This document shows positions 24,684 to 33,664 of a DNA stretch of 64,000 nucleotides, piece by piece; position 1 is the stretch's first letter; each line of letters begins with the position of its first letter. Below the pieces are notes generated by a model, which saw nothing but the letters and a program-made list of their open reading frames with translations, searched no databases and was not told where the DNA came from. The position numbers were made by a program, and so were the translations under genes. Origin of the DNA: Pelagisphaera sp964404745 (lineage in GTDB: Bacteria > Verrucomicrobiota > Verrucomicrobiia > Opitutales > Opitutaceae); the NCBI GenBank assembly GCA_964404745.1, contig CAYOLG010000008.1, positions 74,375 to 138,374 on the forward strand, given 5' to 3'.

Positions 24684-26486
24684 TTATCCTTTTTTGCGCC
24701 GCTTCTTTTTGGGAGCTTCCATGGCCTTTTTCAAGGCGGGTGGAAGCTCTATTTCAAAGTCGTCTTTCTTCCGATTTATCATCCACTGCTGGCCTATAGT
24801 AAAAACATTATTGACGGTCCAGTAGAGCACGAGACCGGATGCGAATGTGTAGATGATGGGGAAAAAGATGTAGGGCATGAACTTCATCATCTTCACCTGG
24901 GCATTGTCTACGGAAGGAGTGGGCATCATGCCCATCTGGATGACGAGCGAAACAAGGTAGATAAAGGGCAGTATGTTGAACTGGTCGCCCATGAAGGGAA
25001 TACTAAATGGCAGCGTGAAAATGCCCTCTTGCATGGAAAGGTCGGCTATCCAGATGAATTCAGCCAGCCTCAATTCCGCAGCGCTTCGCAGCATGTAGAA
25101 CAAGCCGAAGAATATAGGAATCTGAATGAGCATTGGCAGACAGCCTGCGACCGGATTCACTTTGTTGAGCCGATACATGGCCATCATCATCTCCTGCTTT
25201 TTTTGGGGGCTGTCGGCGAACTTCTCGTTGATCGCCTTCATGGGCTCTTGAAGCTTGCCCATCCGCTTCATGGAGCGGGACGAAATCAAGTTGATCGGCA
25301 AAAAGATTATTTTAATGGCCAGAGTGAGAAGGATGATGGCGACTCCGTAGTTATGGGAAAAACTGTAGAAGCCATTCATCATGGTCAGCAGGAGTTTGGA
25401 GATGGCCCCGAAAAAGCCGAACTGCATTCCCTCCTCTGTATTTTCTCCCACTCGGGAGACGCGATCGAATTCCTTGGGGCCAATGTAGTAGTCGAATTCG
25501 AAAATCTGCGTGTTTTGGGGGGACAAGGTGAAGCTATCCATTTTAAGCAGCCCGGTCATCCCGAGCTGCGGTCGGGACTGATTGGGCAACTGGGGAAATT
25601 CGACGGGTTGGGCGAAATAGCCGACCCCGCTTTGACTGGGCTTCAATATCGTTATGAAGAATTGGTTTTTCAGCGAAATCCAATCCACGCTTCGATCCTC
25701 GGCAATGTAGTCCCTGGGCTCGGAGGAAAAGAACGGTATGCTGCTGCCGGTGAACTTGCTCTGAGCTAGAAACTCGGTGTCTTCGCCATCGAAGTAGCCG
25801 AAGGTGAGCAGTTGGGCGTCTTGAGGGCCTGAAGGAGCTACCGTCCCGGCATTGAGGCTAAAGTCGCTGATGAAAAGAGCTTGATCGGTGAGGTTGCGAA
25901 ACTCGAGCTCATGCTTGATTAGGTAGGCCTTCTCTTGGCTAGTGTCCTCGTGGATGGTGTAGCGACGGGTCACCTGATAGTTACCCTGCACCACTCTGCG
26001 GAATTCGACTTTGTTGGGATCGCTGCTAGGCTCGACCAATTGGAATGACTCTGTCTTGTCGAGGCCGAGCAGTCCGGTCAGCTCAAGTGCTGGTCCAGAT
26101 CGCTTCCCATTCATTTTGTAGGGAGAGGGGTCGTCGCGGGAAGTTGCGAATTCCTTGAGCACGATTTCCTGGATAGCCCCCCCGTAGTTGGTGAAACGGG
26201 CTTCCATTAGATCGTTTTCCCGAGTGACGACGATCTCGTCCAAGTTGCCATCCAGGCTTTCCAAAATGGCGGGCCCGGTCTTGGGTTGTTGAGACGGGCT
26301 TGCGTCGACAGGAATGGCTCGACCAGTTTCGCTTGGCCCAGTCGATTGGCTTACTGGGCGTTCGGATGCTGGGGAATCGGCTGGAGATTCGGCTTTGGGA
26401 TCGGATGGCGGCGGGGCCTGATAAAACATCAGGGCGAAGGCTGCGAAAAGCAGTAGCAGTCCAATTGCAGTGTTCTTCTTATCCAT
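24684..26486 (-). CDS. yidC: Membrane protein insertase YidC
   Basis: 600 residues. An N-terminal membrane anchor (NTAIGLLLLFAAFALMFY) is followed by a Pro-rich linker and a large periplasmic P1 beta domain (about 75-370). The conserved insertase core lies in the C-terminal 230 residues (NYGVAIILLTLAIKIIFLPI; NPVAGCLPMLIQIPIFFGLF; VLYWTVNNVFTIGQQWMI). The very basic tail KKKRRKKG fits ribosome contact. YidC inserts and folds inner-membrane proteins. It lies in the conserved order rpmH-rnpA-yidC on the minus strand, but no yidD ORF is visible in the 121 bp between rnpA and yidC. Confidence 0.95.
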   Translation of the reverse strand: MDKKNTAIGLLLLFAAFALMFYQAPPPSDPKAESPADSPASERPVSQSTGPSETGRAIPVDASPSQQPKTGPAILESLDGNLDEIVVTRENDLMEARFTNYGGAIQEIVLKEFATSRDDPSPYKMNGKRSGPALELTGLLGLDKTESFQLVEPSSDPNKVEFRRVVQGNYQVTRRYTIHEDTSQEKAYLIKHELEFRNLTDQALFISDFSLNAGTVAPSGPQDAQLLTFGYFDGEDTEFLAQSKFTGSSIPFFSSEPRDYIAEDRSVDWISLKNQFFITILKPSQSGVGYFAQPVEFPQLPNQSRPQLGMTGLLKMDSFTLSPQNTQIFEFDYYIGPKEFDRVSRVGENTEEGMQFGFFGAISKLLLTMMNGFYSFSHNYGVAIILLTLAIKIIFLPINLISSRSMKRMGKLQEPMKAINEKFADSPQKKQEMMMAMYRLNKVNPVAGCLPMLIQIPIFFGLFYMLRSAAELRLAEFIWIADLSMQEGIFTLPFSIPFMGDQFNILPFIYLVSLVIQMGMMPTPSVDNAQVKMMKFMPYIFFPIIYTFASGLVLYWTVNNVFTIGQQWMINRKKDDFEIELPPALKKAMEAPKKKRRKKG

Positions 26487-26607
26487 CCGGGATTGATTTA
26501 GTCTGGCTGTTTCGCATACTGGCGAAGATCGGTCATAAAAGAGTGTGGAATTCGGCAGGCAAGCAGAATAAGAGGTCCCAACGGGAGTTCTTCTTGTTTG
26601 AACGACG

Positions 26608-26973
26608 TCATGGTTTCGGCCGTATCACCCTCAGGTACTTCATGGCCTGAAGGAAGCGATGCTCCAATTCCTGGAATGAGGCTGTCGTCGAAGGCTTGCG
26701 GATGCTCAGCAACAAATCAGATCCGACTCGAAGTTGATGGCGATTGGTCCGAAAAAGCTCTCGGTATTGCCGCTTTGCTCGGTTGCGAGCAACGGCGTTG
26801 CCGACGCGCTTGGAGGCTGATATCCCAATTCGGGCGGGAAGATCTCCAGTCTCGGGCAAGGCGAAGAGAATAAAGTAGGGGCATCGGTAGGGCTTACCCC
26901 TTTGGCGAACCCGAACAAAATCCCGATTTCGCTTTAGTCGGCTTGATGCGGGTAGAGTCTGCTTCGGAGACAT
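26608..26973 (-). CDS. rnpA: Ribonuclease P protein component
   Basis: 121 residues from the ATG at 26973. An in-frame extension to 27096 exists but would overlap rpmH, so it is rejected. It shows the RnpA pattern SRLKRNRDFVRVRQRGKPY, a central RIGISASKRVGNAVARNRAK (the RNR motif) and RQYRELFR. It binds RNase P RNA and helps cut the 5' leaders of precursor tRNAs. It starts 31 bp after the rpmH stop and precedes yidC, the usual gene order. Confidence 0.93.
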   Translation of the reverse strand: MSPKQTLPASSRLKRNRDFVRVRQRGKPYRCPYFILFALPETGDLPARIGISASKRVGNAVARNRAKRQYRELFRTNRHQLRVGSDLLLSIRKPSTTASFQELEHRFLQAMKYLRVIRPKP

Positions 26974-27004
26974 GGCAGGCTCTCCGAGTTGGCGTTTAGA
27001 CAGA

Positions 27005-27142
27005 TTAAACGTTGACCAGGCGTTTGCGTCCCTTGCGTCGACGGGCGTTGATAACAGCCCGTCCGCCGCGAGTACCCATGCGGGCCCGGAACCCAATCTT
27101 GCGGACTCGTTTCAAGCGATGTGGTCTATAGGTCGGTCTCAT
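27005..27142 (-). CDS. rpmH: 50S ribosomal protein L34
   Basis: 45 residues, too short for many ORF callers. The protein begins MRPTYRPHRLKRVRKIGFR and ends RRKGRKRLVNV, with the L34 pattern of ARMGTRGGRAVINARR in the middle. The length and basic composition are those of L34. It is followed on the same strand by rnpA. A TTGACA-like box on the minus strand near 27193-27198 may belong to its promoter, but no good -10 box is seen at the right distance. Confidence 0.95.
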   Translation of the reverse strand: MRPTYRPHRLKRVRKIGFRARMGTRGGRAVINARRRKGRKRLVNV

Positions 27143-27238
27143 GACAAGAAAATCGAAAAAAGAGGGAGAAAATGGAAATACGGGAGGGGCGTTGTCAAGC
27201 TTGGAAGGAATAAGTTTCGTTATCGCTCAGCAGACGCC

Positions 27239-28159
27239 TTACCCGACACTCGACAAACGGCTGTAGACCTCGAGGTAGCGCCTTTGGGTTCTTTCGACGA
27301 TTTCGGCGGGCAACTCGGGGCCGGGATCGGTCTTGTTCCAATCCAAGGTTTCCAGATAGTCGCGAACAATTTGCTTGTCGAAGCTGTTGGGGGAGATTCC
27401 CTCTCTCCATTCGGACGCCTCCCAGTAGCGCGACGAATCTGGAGTGAGAGCCTCGTCGATCAAGTAAAGCTTCCCGTCACTATCAAGACCGAATTCGAAT
27501 TTAGTATCCGCTAGAATGATACCGGCTTTACTCGCCAATTCGTGGCCGAATCTGTATAGCTCCTCGCTCTTCATTTTCACTTGATCGAACACTTCGCATC
27601 CGACGATGTCGCGAGCCTCTTTTTCGGTTATGGGCAGGTCGTGGCCTGCTTGGGCTTTGGTCGTGGGGGTGAAGATTGGCTCGGGAAGCTGGGAAGCCAA
27701 ATTGAGTCCTTCCGGAAGCGGAATGCCGCACACGCTTCGAGATTTCTGATAGGAACCCCAGCCGGATCCAGCTAGATAGCCACGAACAACGCATTCGATT
27801 TCCAGGGGTCGCAGTTTCTTGACGGCCATGCTTCTCAATTGCCCATCCGCGCTTAGGCCAAGCTGGTCTTTGAGAAACGCGTCCTCATTGGGGATGAGAT
27901 GGTTGGCTACGATGTCCTTGGTCTTCTCGAACCAAAAGCGGCTTAGTTGGGTTAGAATGGCGCCTTTGCCGGGAATACCGCCCGGCAGGACGACGTCGAA
28001 TGCTGAAATTCGATCAGTCGCGACCAAGAGAATGCGGTCCCCTAGATCGAAGATTTCCCGCACCTTCCCTGAGGCGATCTTGGGTGCCTCAATCGATTCG
28101 CGCAGTTCCCTGATGGGGATTTTGGGGAGAGCCAATGCTAGTGCGTCGCCGGAAATCAT
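27239..28159 (-). CDS. purC: Phosphoribosylaminoimidazole-succinocarboxamide synthase
   Basis: 306 residues of SAICAR synthase: GKVREIFDLGDRILLVATDR near residue 32, SAFDVVLPGGIPGKGAILTQ, the ECVVRGYLAGSGWGSYQ block and the C-terminal DEALTPDSSRYW. The length matches the longer (yeast-like) purC class rather than the ~240-residue E. coli type. It joins CAIR and aspartate with ATP in purine synthesis. It lies upstream of rpmH on the same strand, with 96 bp between, and its promoter is in the repeat-rich stretch 28160-28487. Confidence 0.94.
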   Translation of the reverse strand: MISGDALALALPKIPIRELRESIEAPKIASGKVREIFDLGDRILLVATDRISAFDVVLPGGIPGKGAILTQLSRFWFEKTKDIVANHLIPNEDAFLKDQLGLSADGQLRSMAVKKLRPLEIECVVRGYLAGSGWGSYQKSRSVCGIPLPEGLNLASQLPEPIFTPTTKAQAGHDLPITEKEARDIVGCEVFDQVKMKSEELYRFGHELASKAGIILADTKFEFGLDSDGKLYLIDEALTPDSSRYWEASEWREGISPNSFDKQIVRDYLETLDWNKTDPGPELPAEIVERTQRRYLEVYSRLSSVG

Positions 28160-28487
28160 GGGGAGACTTTAGAAAGACAAAAGGACTCGGAAAGCTTTTT
28201 CGCAAGAATCGCTTGGCGGCAAGAGTCCGCTAAAGCTCGCCTGGAGGTCGAGCTCCACCTTAACGCATGTGGTATTACCGGGTGGAACGAGACAGCCTGC
28301 CTCGGCGAAGCTCGAAGCGAAGACGGATCCCGGCGCGTTTAATCCATTAGAAATCCAGTTGAGTTGACTGCAATACGCGACTGCGGGACCGCCGAACGAT
28401 ATGATTGTCCAGCCAAGTTAAGTCAATGTGGCCGCTCGGAGATCGTCCGCTACCACAGACCCCACTCTGTTAATTAGATTGTGTTCG
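28160..28487. repeat. Intergenic stretch with REP-like blocks upstream of purC
   Basis: No gene is seen in these 328 bases. They include a palindromic block TGGAGGTCGAGCTCCA near 28240. A second block near 28428-28457 (TGTGGCCGCTCGGAGATCG onward) resembles 22090-22119 (TGTGGGCTCTCGAAGGTCG onward). Both end in CCGCTACC, so they are likely copies of one intergenic repeat. The purC promoter must lie here too but is not identified. Confidence 0.5.
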
Positions 28488-31484
28488 CTATTTCAGCAAA
28501 GGGGGAAGATAATCGTCGTATCGATCGAGACTGAGGTCCCAGCCGGTTTGGGCTTTGGTTTGCTGGATGAGCCGCGCTGCTGAGCGGTCTTGGTAGCGGT
28601 AGGCCAAAACGGGCGAATAGGGGGCGACTTGAACGTTATCAGTAAGAACTTCAATTCTGCCAGTGAGACCGTTAACGATCCAGAGTGTGTCGTTGTCGTA
28701 CCGAGCCGAATCATTGTATTTGATTTTCCCCGACTCATCGGCCTGGCCGATAAGATTCATGGTTCCCTGCATCGCCAGCTCGTATAAGGTGGAGAAAGCC
28801 CTGGCTTCATCGACGAGATTGGTTTTGGAGGCGGCCCGAAAGTGTTCTGTCAACTGTACTGAGGGAGATATTTGCTCGACCGATGAGAGCCATAGGCGCT
28901 TATCGATCCCATTCGGCGATATTGACTCGAGCGAGGCTTTCTGGATATCGAGCGATGGCGTCAAGGGAAGGCCCCATTTCCAAGGATTGAGTTCCATGAA
29001 GGCGATGAGTTGCTGTTGCCAGTAGGCTCGAAACGCGGGCGAGAGTGTCCTCAGGCGGGTGAGCTCGTCGATCAACTTGAGGGGAGCGAATCGCTCGCTT
29101 CCTGCAAGAATGCGCATCAAAGATAGCCGAAGCGATTCCTGAAAATAGATGGATTCCTTCGACAATTCGGAAGGTTCGTAGAAGAAGCCCCAAAATGTTC
29201 CATCGGGATGGCTCAGAAAGTTCATTTCCAGGGCGGTTTCATCGGCCGAGCCATTCTCTTTGAATCCCCAAACCTTGAAGCTGAAATTCACGCCAGTTTT
29301 TAGCCCGGCAGTATCCCCTTTGCGAACCGGCTCTTTGAGGAAGACTGAGTACTGGCTCCTCGCGATTGGAGCTCCTTCGAAGTACTTTACCTTCGATTCG
29401 TAAATAGATGGGAAGTCAGTGTCGTTGATAAGACGTTGTAGAAAGGCTTTCTCGGGTTCATCGAGCTCGATTTCCGCGCTGGCGAAACTCGATGAGCGAT
29501 TCAGTTCAGACCAGCCTTCGGCGCTATCGGGAAGAATCAATGCATTTAGAAGCGAATCGTATTCGTTTTCCAATCGCAGTATGCGACCAACATTTCTTCG
29601 CCCTTCAGGAGGAAGCGTATCGAAGTTGTATATGGCCTCGAGGGATTGCAGATAGGATGGCAAGTCTTCAGCCCCGTTGATCGACTTTTGGGCGGCTTCC
29701 ATAGTATCTCGCTTATTTTGAATCGACCGCAGGGAATTTTCAATACGTTGTAGGCTTTGTAGTTGCAGGTCATTCGGATCCAGCTCGGGATATTTCGATA
29801 GGAATTCCCTTGCGTTGGATACGGATTCGACGACGGCTCTAGATTGAGATTCGAATTGCCCGGCGTCGACGGCAGCGTTGGCTCGCGTCAAGCTGTTTTG
29901 AGCTTCGTCCACATAGGCTAGCAAGGCGCTTTTCCGGTCGGATTGAATTTGCTCGATTCGGTCCAGCCGCCACGTTTCGAATGCGGAAATACGACTCGCT
30001 ATGTCCTTCGGCTCGGGAATGTCCAGCGATTCGCGAGTCGATTCCGCTTTTTCTAGCAGCGTTGTAATCTCTCCCGCATTGGGGTCCACTCCGCGCATCG
30101 ATTTGATCTCGTCTAGCCTGTCGGCGATCTGCGAATACACTGTCTGGAGCGATTGCTGTTCGCCTATCCAGTTCTCGAGGCTAGTGGCGGCTAATTTGAG
30201 AGTATGGTCTTCCGGAGCGCTGGCGATAAGCTCGCTCCAGTCGCCCAAAGCAGATTGGGCCTGGGATATGTTCTGGCGAGCGGCCGCTTGGTTGATCGCT
30301 GCAGTAGCCGTTTGCAAGGTTTCAGCTTGCCGCCGATCCTGGACCTGCGTGTTCACGACCCAAACGATTGCCAGTATCGCCGCGATACCTCCTCCGCTGA
30401 TAATCGCGTATTTCGGAGCCCTTTTTCGGTTGGCTTCCGATAGGGCTGTCCTAATCTCTTCCTGCAGTTCGGCAGGTATGCGCCGCCCCATCTTTTTCGC
30501 TTGGGATTGCAGGGATTTTAGACGCTCCTTAGCATCATGAACAGTCGCTTTCTTTCGCCCGAAACTGATGGAAACCCCCTGGAGCAGCTTCCTAAGATCG
30601 TCAATGGCATTCTGTAGCAAAATATTGGATTCAAATCTCGCGCGATGATGGGATATTTCTGTCGCGACTTTACCGTAGGCGTCGCGCAAAGCTGGCTCGA
30701 TTTTCGAGCGCGTATCATCGAGGGTTAGGTCATAGTCGCAGCGAAGATAAGCCTTTTCCAAGGCTTCTTTTTCTTCTTGTGACTCCGATGATTTAGCCTG
30801 TTCGATGAGGGCGTTGACAGCCTTCGTCGCCTCAGCCCGCCTATGAGCGGCTATTCGATTGAGAACTGTTGCGCATGGACCTTCGGTATTTGGAATCTCG
30901 AGACCTGATTCTTGATAGCGGGCAGCTATAGCTTCGGGCTGCTCTGCGGGCACGAGCTCTTGAATCGAAGTGGCCAATTCCGACTCTGCCTGATTCAATA
31001 ATTGGGCCTTAAGACGCTCGGACTCACCGGTCAAGCTGGGGTCTTGGTCGCCGAACTGTTGGGCCAGGACATTGGCAATCCGAAAGGCTTGAAGCGTTTG
31101 CTTGGACCGAGCCTGAGCCCGGTATTCGTTCTGAAGCCAGGCCTTAATATCCTCGACCCCTGCGAAACGGTCTCGCAAGGCCTTAACTTTGCTGGAGTCA
31201 ATCGTTGGTGGCGACTGCCATCTCAGAAGCTGGCAACGCTCTTTCCATTGTGCGGCTTCCGGGAAATCCAATTCGTCGAGAGCGGCCAAAGTGTTGGGTT
31301 CAGCGTGCCCTAGCAGGTAGGCTTCCAAGTCGGATTCCGCCTCGAGGCATTGGTTTAACCGATTCGCGTAGAAGCCGATTTCGGTGGCATATTGCCAGGC
31401 GAGACTCGCGGTTTCCAAACCGTTGGATTCGCCCTTCAAGGCGGTTCGGATACGGTAGACAAGTCTGAATGCTTCGGGTCGCAT
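28488..31484 (-). CDS. Large coiled-coil membrane protein of a GTPase/GAP1-like cluster
   Basis: 998 residues with no recognised enzyme motif. The first ~350 residues are helical and Glu/Ala/Lys-rich, probably coiled coils. One membrane segment lies at about 359-378 (AIISGGGIAAILAIVWVV). A second long helical stretch follows (about 380-650), then a C-terminal globular part (about 690-998) with EMNFLSHPDGTFWGFFYEPS and a closing WDLSLDRYDDYLPPLL. The architecture suggests a scaffold anchored in the inner membrane with large domains on both sides. It is the third gene of a minus-strand operon, 89 bp after the GAP1-N2-like protein. I do not know a named family for it. Confidence 0.75.
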   Translation of the reverse strand: MRPEAFRLVYRIRTALKGESNGLETASLAWQYATEIGFYANRLNQCLEAESDLEAYLLGHAEPNTLAALDELDFPEAAQWKERCQLLRWQSPPTIDSSKVKALRDRFAGVEDIKAWLQNEYRAQARSKQTLQAFRIANVLAQQFGDQDPSLTGESERLKAQLLNQAESELATSIQELVPAEQPEAIAARYQESGLEIPNTEGPCATVLNRIAAHRRAEATKAVNALIEQAKSSESQEEKEALEKAYLRCDYDLTLDDTRSKIEPALRDAYGKVATEISHHRARFESNILLQNAIDDLRKLLQGVSISFGRKKATVHDAKERLKSLQSQAKKMGRRIPAELQEEIRTALSEANRKRAPKYAIISGGGIAAILAIVWVVNTQVQDRRQAETLQTATAAINQAAARQNISQAQSALGDWSELIASAPEDHTLKLAATSLENWIGEQQSLQTVYSQIADRLDEIKSMRGVDPNAGEITTLLEKAESTRESLDIPEPKDIASRISAFETWRLDRIEQIQSDRKSALLAYVDEAQNSLTRANAAVDAGQFESQSRAVVESVSNAREFLSKYPELDPNDLQLQSLQRIENSLRSIQNKRDTMEAAQKSINGAEDLPSYLQSLEAIYNFDTLPPEGRRNVGRILRLENEYDSLLNALILPDSAEGWSELNRSSSFASAEIELDEPEKAFLQRLINDTDFPSIYESKVKYFEGAPIARSQYSVFLKEPVRKGDTAGLKTGVNFSFKVWGFKENGSADETALEMNFLSHPDGTFWGFFYEPSELSKESIYFQESLRLSLMRILAGSERFAPLKLIDELTRLRTLSPAFRAYWQQQLIAFMELNPWKWGLPLTPSLDIQKASLESISPNGIDKRLWLSSVEQISPSVQLTEHFRAASKTNLVDEARAFSTLYELAMQGTMNLIGQADESGKIKYNDSARYDNDTLWIVNGLTGRIEVLTDNVQVAPYSPVLAYRYQDRSAARLIQQTKAQTGWDLSLDRYDDYLPPLLK

Positions 31485-31573
31485 GTGGTTTTACAAAAAT
31501 TCGGTCGAGTAAGCTGTCGGTTTTGAACAGAGAATACAATCCATTCCTCCGGCAAAGATGGGCGAGGTCTCGA

Positions 31574-33661
31574 TCATGGGGTATGGGTATCGAAAATCAC
31601 CAGATACCAAGAAGTTTGCTTATCGATTTCCTCGAGGGCGCTTTCGGCCGAATCGATCGCTTGGCTGAGGCGCTGAGCCCGCTCGACTGCTCGCAGCGTC
31701 TCGGGCCGGAACTCGGATTGGAAGCGGACTAAGGATCGTTTGCTGTTGGCGAAGCGCTCTAGATTGAAATTGATGATGGTTTCCTTCATGAGATCGCCTC
31801 GTATAAACGTAGATCTCCATAAACTTGTGATTGTCCGTAGCTGGGATCGATCGTCCTCTGACAAAGGTTCGGCCTTTTCAAAAACATCGTAGATCGCCCG
31901 AGCTGCTGCGATGGCGCTTTCATGCGATTGACTGGCGTCTGCGAGGGCCTCTCTGAATTCAGGGCTGGATCCCATCGAAGCGGCGCGCGGGAGCATGTAG
32001 ACCTCGTAAAGACTTTGCAGATGCCTCTTGATATCGGTTTCGCCGGGCGTGGCCAGGACGCCGAAAGAATTGATGGCGGCAAAGCCTTTACTTGGTTCTA
32101 GGCCGAAAGCGGATTCCAGGGCCTGAATGTCCGTTTTGAGGGTATCCTGGGTCAGTTGACTTAATTCCTTTTGAAATTCCTCGGCCGCGGAAACGGCTCC
32201 CAACCCCTGCTGAGCGAGCTGGTCGCGAACCCGGCGTCGAGCCGATTTAAGGCCTAGAATTGCGTCCTCTGGGATAAAGCGATCGGGCAAGAGGCGCTGA
32301 GCGAGCGATTGAAGAGCGGGCGTTTCCTTCGTCGATAGGAGAGCGATATCCTTCAAAGGGCTGGGAACGAGAGCGCTCGGGAAAGCGGGCATCGTTGTTG
32401 CGATCATGGTATTCAGTTGGTACTGGAAATCGTTTTGCTCGACGACTCCGTTTGGTAAAGGGACAAGCGTTTGGGTATCCTCGACCCCGTCCCGTATAGC
32501 GGCCAGGGATTGAGCGATTCGCATGGGTTCTTCGTCGCCTGATTCAGCCAAAAGCTGCCCCAAGGTTAGGGCTTCGTCTAGGTTTTGATAAAGAGAATCG
32601 GAGTTTATCAATGCCTCCCATCGATTGCTGGCGCCGCTTCGATCTTGCCGGGGGGTTGATGTTGATGGGGCAGATTTCCCGGCCTCGAGCGAAGTAGGCA
32701 TGGGACTGTCTTCGGAGTTGTTCAGGTCGAGAAGCAAGTAGCTAGCAATGCCGCCGCAAAGGAGGGCGAGGGTGGCTAGCGAAAGGTTCAAGCTTCGCTT
32801 GAGCCGTTTCTGAGTCCACTTTTGCTTGGGGCGCTTTCGGTCTTCGGGCCGAAGCTCCTGTGGAATTTCAACTTTGGGAGCGGAAGGGACAATGGGCTTG
32901 ATTTCGGGCTCGGGAGGATGGGCGTCGTTTTCTGCTTCGGTAGTTGGTGGACTAAAAAGTGTAGTTGGTTTCTCAATTCGAGATGCCCGTACAGATTCGA
33001 AATCGAAGGGGAGAGGGCGATTTTCCCAGTTTCCTATCCAAAGGAAATCGTCAGGACGGTCGGAGCTCAGAATGAAGCTCGTAAAGGCGATATCCCAGCG
33101 GGAATCAGCCGGCAGCTTCAAGAGGTCGTTGCGATAGTGCAGCGTTAATTCCCTCTCCCATCCGACCTCTATGGTATAGGCTTTTTCTGTGGGATAGCCT
33201 TTCTCTATGGCAGTAGAGAATGAATCCGATTTCGACGACGCCTTTGTATCAAGATTCTGGATGGAAAACGTATCTTGTTCGGCTAGGATCCGGGGCGGCT
33301 CTTTCCAGGAATCTCTCCAGCCACTCCAGAAAAGGAGCAAGGTGGCGGGGTCTGGAAGGCGGGCCGCTTCTTTCTCGAAGAAGACCAAGTGGTGAGCGAT
33401 GTGATTATTGCGCTTGGAGTAGTCGGCGCCAGCGTCGATCAGGCGAGAAAGAATATGATAATCGCCGCTACGAAGCGAGATACGCAGGTGCCTGGCTATC
33501 CATGGATTCTCGCGACCAGAAAAGTGTTCGTAGCGGCTTAGGCGTTCTAACTCCATAGCCAAATCCGGAGGGAGATCGCGATCGCGAGCGACACAGCAAA
33601 ATCCGGATTTTCCGGGTTCGAGCCCGCGGCGGGCGCTGGTGTGTATGTACTGCAGCGGCAC
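31574..33661 (-). CDS. GTPase-associated protein with GAP1-N2-like N-terminus, membrane-anchored
   Basis: 695 residues. The N-terminus (about 1-215) matches the pattern of the GAP1-N2 domain: IHTSARRGLEPGKSGFCC, then DLPPDLAMELERLSRYE, DYSKRNNHIAHHLVFF and later DSRWDIAFTSFI. This domain was described computationally in GTPase-centred conflict systems. A Pro/Glu-rich linker follows, then a basic patch and one membrane segment (about 290-311), and a helical C-terminal half (about 330-690). Its start lies 3 bp after the stop of the GTPase gene, so the two are surely one operon. It probably couples the GTPase to a membrane complex. The domain name is by pattern, not by a search. Confidence 0.75.
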   Translation of the reverse strand: MPLQYIHTSARRGLEPGKSGFCCVARDRDLPPDLAMELERLSRYEHFSGRENPWIARHLRISLRSGDYHILSRLIDAGADYSKRNNHIAHHLVFFEKEAARLPDPATLLLFWSGWRDSWKEPPRILAEQDTFSIQNLDTKASSKSDSFSTAIEKGYPTEKAYTIEVGWERELTLHYRNDLLKLPADSRWDIAFTSFILSSDRPDDFLWIGNWENRPLPFDFESVRASRIEKPTTLFSPPTTEAENDAHPPEPEIKPIVPSAPKVEIPQELRPEDRKRPKQKWTQKRLKRSLNLSLATLALLCGGIASYLLLDLNNSEDSPMPTSLEAGKSAPSTSTPRQDRSGASNRWEALINSDSLYQNLDEALTLGQLLAESGDEEPMRIAQSLAAIRDGVEDTQTLVPLPNGVVEQNDFQYQLNTMIATTMPAFPSALVPSPLKDIALLSTKETPALQSLAQRLLPDRFIPEDAILGLKSARRRVRDQLAQQGLGAVSAAEEFQKELSQLTQDTLKTDIQALESAFGLEPSKGFAAINSFGVLATPGETDIKRHLQSLYEVYMLPRAASMGSSPEFREALADASQSHESAIAAARAIYDVFEKAEPLSEDDRSQLRTITSLWRSTFIRGDLMKETIINFNLERFANSKRSLVRFQSEFRPETLRAVERAQRLSQAIDSAESALEEIDKQTSWYLVIFDTHTP

Positions 33662-33664
33662 GAA

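Noticed and set aside
24651..25769. 372-codon plus-strand ORF opposite yidC
   Set aside because: It is antisense to the well-conserved yidC, has His/Gly-rich low-complexity composition and no start context. It is a frame shadow.
26974..27096. Longer N-terminus of RnpA
   Set aside because: It would run through rpmH in another frame. The ATG at 26973 begins the conserved RnpA sequence.
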